From assembly GCA_022577435.1 (NCBI GenBank), contig JAKOON010000016.1, positions 15,086,276 to 15,150,275 of the forward strand: 64,000 nucleotides of DNA, written 5' to 3'. The notes under the pieces were generated by a model. It was given only the letters and a program-made list of their open reading frames with translations, did no database searches and was not told the origin of the DNA. Positions within the stretch are counted from its first letter, which is position 1; every line of letters starts with the position of its first letter. Of the stretch, positions 63,201 to 64,000 are shown piece by piece. Both the position numbers and the translations under genes were made by a program. This DNA is from Embiotoca jacksoni (taxonomy: Eukaryota > Chordata > Actinopteri > Embiotocidae).

Positions 63201-63549
63201 GGTGTTTATGTGCTCCATTGTAAACTGTAGTTAAATCATAAATGACATTTGAATGTCTAGTTACAATGCAGATTATGAAAATTCATGACCTCGAATGAAA
63301 TAAATAAAACGTTTTTAAGACTTTCAGATCATTTCCGATTGCATGTAACCAGCTGCATGCAACCAGATCAACAGAATTCCAGAATACCTGCATTCTGGGA
63401 CTCCCATCCCAGGGAAAGTGAGCCCACAATGGCAGGGTAAAGGATGAGATGTGGAGAGTCCTGGGCCACTCGACACAGTAAGCTGCATATGCTCTGTCTG
63501 ATATATGCCTCTGGATGGTTGAGACGGGAAAAGAGCTGGGGAATGATAC
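34727..63549 (-). CDS. smg1: SMG1 serine/threonine kinase, C-terminal half (29 coding exons; 5' part outside window)
   Basis: SMG1 is the PI3K-related kinase that phosphorylates UPF1 during nonsense-mediated mRNA decay, in a complex with SMG8 and SMG9. Twenty-nine exons join in one frame with consistent GT-AG borders (5531 nt; 1842 residues plus stop). In order they encode the end of the helical-repeat/FAT region, the kinase (ATP-site region TKTKPKKL, catalytic loop GLGDRHLDN, metal-binding HIDYN), the SMG1-specific C-terminal insertion of roughly 1200 residues, and a FATC tail ending NLAQLYEGWTAWV. I recognise the match to human SMG1 over the whole length. The full protein is about 3660 residues, so the first half lies beyond position 64000. 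No in-frame stop or frameshift was seen in any exon. Exon coordinates are given in the separate exon entries. Boundaries are inferred by eye from homology and splice consensus. Confidence 0.95.
35280..36240. repeat. AGGTCA-rich dispersed repeat, second array, split by a MITE
   Basis: Phrases such as CTTCAAACTTGGCACAAAT, GGTCAAAGGTCAA and ACACCGTGACC repeat at about 35340, 35930 and 36050. The element 35393-35772 is inserted within one unit. Confidence 0.65.
35393..35772. mobile_element. MITE-like element with long terminal inverted repeats
   Basis: Left end GCACTCAAGAGATTGATTAA and right end (reversed) GCACTCAAGAGGGTGATTAA both continue AAAAGCCTTTAATCA, giving ~37-bp imperfect inverted repeats. 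The interior carries ATGTTTCAGCCTCGAAGGCC, CTTCCTTCATCAG and a 27-bp poly(T). No coding capacity. Confidence 0.7.
36432..36538 (-). CDS. smg1: SMG1 exon, pre-FATC
   Basis: It encodes [20 protein letters not shown] then GRDIDPNRRMSITEQ, almost identical to the human protein. 107 nt; acceptor TTGCAG, donor CAG|GTAACA. Confidence 0.95.
36739..36915 (-). CDS. smg1: SMG1 exon, low-complexity linker before FATC
   Basis: It encodes AVKCIGVKTQPDSMSQNARK, a Thr/Pro/Ser-rich linker (NLGTPTDTPPSTLG) and SPKRAIRDPKTGR. 177 nt; acceptor TTCAG, donor CGAG|GTACCA. Confidence 0.93.
36916..39028. other. SMG1 intron with a pair of related repeats
   Basis: Segments at about 37220-37450 and 38530-38720 are similar to each other (AGCAGCT-TAAC, CTGCAACTAC-T-TAGAAAAA, CACTGGTCGCTGAT). 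No coding similarity; the open frames at 37795-38214 look fortuitous. Confidence 0.5.
39029..39129 (-). CDS. smg1: SMG1 exon, C-terminal insertion
   Basis: It encodes VYNGLVGFASPLVTDRDGEC and SPVSAAQTSFAT. 101 nt; acceptor CTACAG, donor ACAG|GTATGG. A (CA/CG)n tract begins 13 bp upstream of the acceptor. Confidence 0.92.
39142..39226. repeat. (CG)n(CA)n microsatellite
   Basis: CG-rich start then about 35 CA units, between two SMG1 exons. Long His/Thr or Val/Cys open frames are artefacts. Confidence 0.97.
39294..39505 (-). CDS. smg1: SMG1 exon, C-terminal insertion
   Basis: It encodes DEEAALADGEEVAYEGSVRH, YKGWQDNIQLVLFTVVQASG and TLKELHSQSQR. 212 nt; acceptor TGCAG, donor AGAG|GTACTC. Confidence 0.94.
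39506..40504. other. SMG1 intron
   Basis: A short piece of the AGGTCA repeat family is at 39720-39790 (TCCTGAGATATCATATTC, GGGGTCACAGTGACCTCGCC). Nothing else recognised. Confidence 0.5.
40505..40732 (-). CDS. smg1: SMG1 exon, C-terminal insertion (coiled coil)
   Basis: It encodes SPVPDLPIGSPDWLSYAQRQ, a Glu/Arg-rich coiled-coil stretch, then NHNRQLADVKHLLRAMAK. Phase 0; 228 nt; acceptor CTACAG, donor AAG|GTACAC. Confidence 0.93.
41270..41449 (-). CDS. smg1: SMG1 exon, C-terminal insertion
   Basis: It encodes VTFLCSTILNFESLRTRSPE, then ALFELLKRCQQTCSYASQFS. Phase 0; 180 nt; acceptor TTCCAG, donor CTG|GTAAAT. Confidence 0.93.
41591..41743 (-). CDS. smg1: SMG1 exon, C-terminal insertion
   Basis: It encodes EKLVSLEASIEQRLKWAGGA, then NPALAPVLQDFE, ending QRTSQ. 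Phase 0 at both ends; 153 nt. The intron before it (41744-45221) holds the full-length Tc1 element. Confidence 0.94.
42729..44371 (-). mobile_element. Full-length Tc1 transposon with IR/DR ends
   Basis: 1643 bp flanked by TA (42727-42728 and 44372-44373). Both ends start CAGTGGGTACGGAAAGTATT and are near-identical for about 210 bp. Each has an inner copy of AAGTATTCAGACCC, so the ends have the IR/DR layout known from active fish Tc1 elements. It encloses one uninterrupted transposase. It lies in an SMG1 intron, in the same orientation as the gene. The similarity of the two ends suggests a fairly recent insertion. Confidence 0.93.
42945..43994 (-). CDS. Tc1 transposase, DD34E, apparently intact (349 residues)
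   Basis: A cut-and-paste transposase that binds the element's inverted repeats and inserts at TA. It starts MSEQMRIMRSKELSKELRDR with a paired-like helix-turn-helix, followed by the GRPR-type motif RPGRPAKL. Then come the catalytic residues in WSDETKIELFG (Asp), QQDNDPKHT (Asp) and SPDLNPIEHLWRDLK (Glu), with 34 residues between the second Asp and Glu. Typical Tc1 length is about 340. Unlike the related copy at 19322-20456, it carries a net 9-bp in-frame insertion after the catalytic Glu (EISINKCKEEW against ERICKEEW). No stop or frameshift. Whether it is active cannot be told from sequence alone. Confidence 0.9.
   Translation of the reverse strand: MSEQMRIMRSKELSKELRDRIVARHRSGQGYKIISAALKVPKSTVASIILKWKKFGTTRTLPRPGRPAKLSNRGRRALVREVKKNPKITVAELQRCSREMGESSTKSTITAALHQSGLYGRVARRKPLLSARHMKARIEFAKKHMKDSQTMRNKILWSDETKIELFGVNSKRYVWRKPGTAHHLPNTIPTVKHGGGSIMLWGCFSAAGTGRLVAIEGKVNAAKYRDILEENLFQSALDLRLGRRFTFQQDNDPKHTAKITKEWLRNNSVTVLDWPSQSPDLNPIEHLWRDLKMAVHQRSPSNLMELEISINKCKEEWQRIPKSRCEKLVASFPRRLMAVRAQKGASTQY
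44374..45221. other. SMG1 intron, right of the Tc1 element
   Basis: No recognisable coding sequence; AT-rich. Confidence 0.5.
45222..45359 (-). CDS. smg1: SMG1 exon, C-terminal insertion
   Basis: It encodes WQHEDVLGPNNQPLSVSIPP and NMKKKLYKLSQDEGAIVAIQ. 138 nt, phase 0 at both ends; acceptor TTTCAG, donor CAG|GTCAGT. Confidence 0.93.
45360..46002. other. SMG1 intron
   Basis: Nothing recognisable. Confidence 0.5.
46003..46212 (-). CDS. smg1: SMG1 exon with duplicated 12-bp acceptor
   Basis: It encodes VSLDDLCKKAMEQSLESSRV, then NRATVLASSYDTAWKKVDLL and QRSQLHIAMFQ. The acceptor TCTCTGCAG|GTTT is duplicated 12 bp upstream, so the exon could also begin at 46224 and add four residues (VSLQ) in frame. 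210 or 222 nt. Confidence 0.92.
46495..46735 (-). mobile_element. Tc1-like relic
   Basis: Contains TTCAACTATTGAAGAACAAT, GCTTTGCAAACTTTTGGCA and GGTCGCCTGAAATGATGAG, which resemble the coding region of a fish Tc1 family read in reverse. Heavily decayed, no open frame. Confidence 0.45.
47106..47840 (+). mobile_element. Decayed Tc1/mariner-superfamily transposon beside an SMG1 exon
   Basis: Plus-strand remnants of the DDE domain include FQQDDAKPH-like and SPIEN-like segments with stops between. Terminal phrases (ATTTGCAAATTATTAAAC; CATCAAATTCAAATTGAGGG) match the MITE at 23636-23941. Both tips are missing. Its right edge lies about 25 bp from the donor of the SMG1 exon at 47867. Confidence 0.65.
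47867..48147 (-). CDS. smg1: SMG1 exon, C-terminal insertion
   Basis: It begins with a Pro-rich linker (GTCPPAEDLLPSNGPVALGK), then CPIKAFTADFVRQMLMGVPS and LGLDIIALVEAKDFGVDNK. 281 nt; acceptor CAG|GTACC, donor AAG|GTATGG. A decayed transposon ends within roughly 30 bp of the donor side. Confidence 0.93.
48515..48704 (-). CDS. smg1: SMG1 exon, C-terminal insertion
   Basis: It encodes LCSLEVPLPWRKVDVLREAQ and EEVLFLKRLQTIRDFFRLCS, ending AQTLSG. 190 nt. The acceptor CCTTAG at 48705 keeps frame; a second TTTAG ten bases further in would not. Confidence 0.92.
48995..49151 (-). CDS. smg1: SMG1 exon, C-terminal insertion
   Basis: It encodes MLRVQYSELIQPRSMDGQGQ and PKMSAGQMLLVAFDGMFTQL. 157 nt; acceptor CTTAG, donor AAG|GTAGCA. 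Confidence 0.93.
49269..49480 (-). CDS. smg1: SMG1 exon, C-terminal insertion
   Basis: It encodes ELNTNFRQIIFPEALRCMIK, ending DGHNHCIHITR. 212 nt; acceptor TGTAG, donor CAG|GTTAAA, which departs from the usual GTRAGT. Confidence 0.92.
49599..49833 (-). CDS. smg1: SMG1 exon, C-terminal insertion
   Basis: It encodes RNLVMEGAAASAGEQLVDLT, then SRDGAWFLEELCSM, near-identical to human SMG1. 235 nt; acceptor TCTTAG, donor CAG|GTATTG. Confidence 0.94.
50145..50417 (-). CDS. smg1: SMG1 exon, C-terminal insertion
   Basis: It encodes YEVLYAPQPPAASCQFLSSV through GEPGSLSLAAIITSALCTLC. 273 nt; acceptor ATGCAG, donor CAG|GTTTAA (weak after position +2). Confidence 0.92.
51019..51298 (-). CDS. smg1: SMG1 exon, C-terminal insertion
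   Basis: It encodes [20 protein letters not shown], then a helical region with LRGCLEQLHSYATVAL, ending at MTVERCQHIYRQ. 280 nt; acceptor TTCTAG, donor ACA|GTAAGG. Confidence 0.93.
51299..51760. other. SMG1 intron
   Basis: Nothing recognisable. Confidence 0.5.
51761..51933 (-). CDS. smg1: SMG1 exon, C-terminal insertion
   Basis: It encodes YSEHTQLQSQQRTVQEAIQS through EATQLASLLQDISSPIDLG, a helical segment of the insertion. 173 nt; acceptor CACAG, donor G|GTTAGT. Confidence 0.92.
52283..52480 (+). mobile_element. Tc1-like transposase N-terminal relic
   Basis: Encodes RKKVVEAYDTGMGSNHSTVR then KI, a Tc1 helix-turn-helix remnant. The rest is lost. In an SMG1 intron. Confidence 0.45.
53191..53384 (-). 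CDS. smg1: SMG1 exon, start of C-terminal insertion
   Basis: It encodes VNWFKNRDEMLAVLPQVEEA followed by a predicted coiled coil. The donor CAAAG|GTCCGA is weak, but it is the only one found that joins in frame to the next exon (R|YSEHTQ). 194 nt. Confidence 0.88.
53629..53870 (+). mobile_element. Second relic of the 47106-47840 transposon family
   Basis: Shares GGTGCTAAACTGGCCTGCCTG, GGAGCATCATG, ATATGACA-AGGAGACCC and CAAGAATC-GACA-CATTT with that element. Only the 3' portion is present. Confidence 0.6.
54146..54364 (-). CDS. smg1: SMG1 exon, end of kinase domain
   Basis: It encodes VVQIMRRGRETLLTLLEAFV, DPLVDWTAGGE and a Gly-rich AVYGGGGQQ turn, then SLFSSRVAEIK. This is the kinase C-terminus and the start of the long insertion. 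219 nt; donor AAG|GTGAGT. Confidence 0.94.
54605..54714 (-). CDS. smg1: SMG1 exon, activation segment
   Basis: It encodes RSLRVPEKVPFRMTHNIETA then LGVTGVEGIFRLSCEQ, the substrate-side part of the kinase C-lobe. 110 nt; acceptor CACTAG, donor CAG|GTCACT. Confidence 0.94.
54927..55065 (-). CDS. smg1: SMG1 exon, catalytic loop
   Basis: It carries the catalytic loop GLGDRHLDNVLI (D and N positions intact) and the activation-segment start VVHIDYN, where DYN replaces DFG. Both are diagnostic of PI3K-like kinases. 139 nt; acceptor TGCAG, donor AAAG|GTCAGT. Confidence 0.96.
55276..55521 (-). CDS. smg1: SMG1 exon, kinase C-lobe with ambiguous acceptor
   Basis: It encodes AQDSFPQQPVPPVPRPSELY through SEWWRVTQ. 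Two in-frame acceptors exist: TATAAG (exon from 55521) and CCCAG six bases on (exon from 55515). Homology to AQDS in human SMG1 favours the first. A (TA)n tract lies directly upstream of it. Confidence 0.9.
55522..56113. other. SMG1 intron with (TA)n at the acceptor
   Basis: (TA)n at 55524-55543 immediately upstream (on the minus strand) of the acceptor, preceded by a short T-rich tract. The remainder is featureless. Confidence 0.6.
56114..56343 (-). CDS. smg1: SMG1 exon, kinase core
   Basis: It encodes [20 protein letters not shown] and [20 protein letters not shown], a central kinase-domain stretch that is nearly invariant in vertebrate SMG1. 230 nt; acceptor CTTAG, donor AAG|GTAGTG. Confidence 0.94.
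56344..57189. other. SMG1 intron
   Basis: AT-rich; open frames here match nothing I know. Confidence 0.5.
57190..57436 (-). CDS. smg1: SMG1 exon, kinase N-lobe
   Basis: It starts IMMSLQQRAQKRASYLLHLN and includes TITILPTKTKPKKLYFLG, the ATP-binding N-lobe segment. PIKK kinases carry the phosphate-contacting lysine in this strand. 247 nt; acceptor CAG|ATAATG, donor AAAG|GTAGGA. Confidence 0.94.
57617..57839 (-). CDS. smg1: SMG1 exon, FAT-to-kinase linker
   Basis: It encodes RDEKIAIMREKHSALMRPVV and ends SSWLPFKQ, just N-terminal of the kinase. 223 nt; acceptor CGCAG, donor CAG|GTGGGT. A Tc1 relic lies about 50 bp upstream in the preceding intron. Confidence 0.93.
57880..58085 (+). mobile_element. 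Tc1-like transposase N-terminal relic
   Basis: Encodes DLRKGKPRITSTAEDSFIRV then SSL, the GRPR-type hinge and second helix-turn-helix of a fish Tc1 family, followed by a frameshifted tail. Close to the SMG1 exon at 57617-57839. Confidence 0.6.
59130..60080 (+). mobile_element. DIRS/gypsy-like retroelement relic (RNase H end and flank)
   Basis: At 59210-59300 the frame encodes LHLVWQRFGRVFVDLLASCK, like the RNase H segment (WQRYG...VDLFAS) of fish DIRS or gypsy-type elements. Downstream ACCCGGGTAACCCTGGTTCT resembles a sequence often found at the ends of such elements. Decayed and incomplete; class uncertain. Confidence 0.4.
60258..60412 (-). CDS. smg1: SMG1 exon, FAT region
   Basis: It encodes VQQLVGELRRVTLLWDELWL and then an HMHVLRRIQQLEDEVKRVQN-type helix, typical of the SMG1 FAT domain before the kinase. 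155 nt; acceptor ACCAG, donor AG|GTGAGA. It sits between two large repeat-filled introns. Confidence 0.92.
60413..62833. other. SMG1 intron
   Basis: Large intron without a recognised mobile element. A poly(A) tract at 62754-62774 lies upstream on the plus strand. Open frames here show no similarity that I can name. Confidence 0.45.
62834..63054 (-). CDS. smg1: SMG1 exon, acidic linker plus helical segment
   Basis: It begins GSKLPSALPTFLGNMQGEDL, runs through an acidic low-complexity stretch (EEEDIQQMESEGQGG), then DQAMMQDCYSKIVEKLSLAN. The second half is strongly SMG1-like; the acidic linker is the variable part. 221 nt; acceptor TTCACAG, donor CAG|GTAGGA. Confidence 0.9.
63388..63549 (-). 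CDS. smg1: SMG1 exon (first in window), helical-repeat region
   Basis: It encodes helical-repeat sequence beginning GIIPQLFSRLNHPEAYIRQS, matching the part of SMG1 upstream of the FAT/kinase region. Acceptor CTCAG and donor G|GTATTC; 162 nt with split codons at both ends. Earlier exons are not in the window. Confidence 0.9.
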
Positions 63550-63599
63550 CTGAGGAGGACACAAATTATCAGTACATAAAAAGGCAGCAGTTAGGTCTG

Positions 63600-64000
63600 G
63601 GTTGTGCCAGAAAATAATTGATTCATACGAGAGGTCGACTGATTGTGGATCTTTAAAGGCCGCTATAATAATGACAGTGAGCTAAACTCTGACCCCCAAA
63701 ATTTTATCCGCTTATCGTTTGCGCTAAGTTTGAAAAATATTCCCTCAAGGTGTCCTTAAGATGTTGTCCTTAAGACAGAAACGGGATAGACACCCAGAAA
63801 ACATAATGCCTCTGGCTATGGCTGTTGCCGGCGTGGAGACAAAGATTTGCGACTTATTTATGCCCGCCTACAAAACAGTAATCTACCCCCATATGTGACC
63901 GGTGGAGACTGCGCAGCAATCGGTCACTATTGTAGCCAATTCTGCTGATTCCAATAGTTTGTAAAACGTCCTATTGGCACTAGTAACTGGCCAAAACAGA
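63600..64000. other. SMG1 intron at the right edge with repeat sequence
   Basis: Contains GACACCCAGAAAACATAATG and CTGGCTATGGCTGTTGCCGG (63790-63840), an end commonly attached to the AGGTCA-rich repeat family of fish. The next upstream SMG1 exon is not visible. Confidence 0.45.

Overview
The window looks like a piece of a teleost fish genome. It holds three vertebrate protein genes with short exons and GT-AG introns. The introns contain Tc1/mariner transposons, non-LTR (LINE) tails, BEL/Pao and DIRS-like relics, and long (CA)n, (CCAT)n and (TCTA)n microsatellites. No prokaryotic operon, CRISPR array or rRNA/tRNA gene was seen.

Layout: all three genes lie on the minus strand, head to tail, so transcription runs right to left. 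(1) 63549-33510 is the C-terminal half of SMG1, the PI3K-like kinase that phosphorylates UPF1 in nonsense-mediated mRNA decay. 29 coding exons were placed in a continuous reading frame (5531 nt, about 1842 residues). They run from the end of the HEAT/FAT region through the kinase core (catalytic loop in the exon at 54927-55065) and the long SMG1-specific C-terminal insertion to the FATC tail, which ends at 34727. (2) 32728-22940 is a complete hydroxyacid (glycolate) oxidase, HAO1 type, with 8 coding exons and 373 codons. (3) 22300-1433 is METTL22, a Rossmann-fold lysine methyltransferase. It has a non-coding first exon and 8 coding exons (about 282 codons). Its C-terminal exons are not in the window and presumably lie beyond position 1.

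The genes are close together. SMG1's poly(A) signal (33532) is about 800 bp upstream of the HAO1 start codon, and the HAO1 stop is about 640 bp upstream of METTL22 exon 1. No functional link among the three is implied: SMG1 acts in mRNA surveillance, HAO1 in peroxisomal glyoxylate metabolism and METTL22 in protein lysine methylation.

Mobile DNA fills the introns. A Tc1-type transposon in an SMG1 intron (42729-44371) has both long inverted repeats, TA target duplications and an uninterrupted 349-residue DD34E transposase, so it may be young. A truncated, frameshifted relative sits in METTL22 intron 1 (19322-20456). An internally deleted copy of a different Tc1 family lies at 12122-13085. Other relics are a BEL/Pao-like retroelement (3400-5330), non-LTR fragments (7262-7990, 16430-17240), a DIRS/gypsy-like RNase H fragment (59190-59430), TIR-bearing MITEs (23636-23941, 35393-35772) and a dispersed repeat rich in AGGTCA half-sites.

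I found no convincing new biological system. The points most worth a second look are the possibly intact transposon, repeat-derived nuclear-receptor-type sites, microsatellites pressed against splice sites, tandem acceptors in SMG1, a possible METTL22 uORF, and an odd C-terminus on HAO1.
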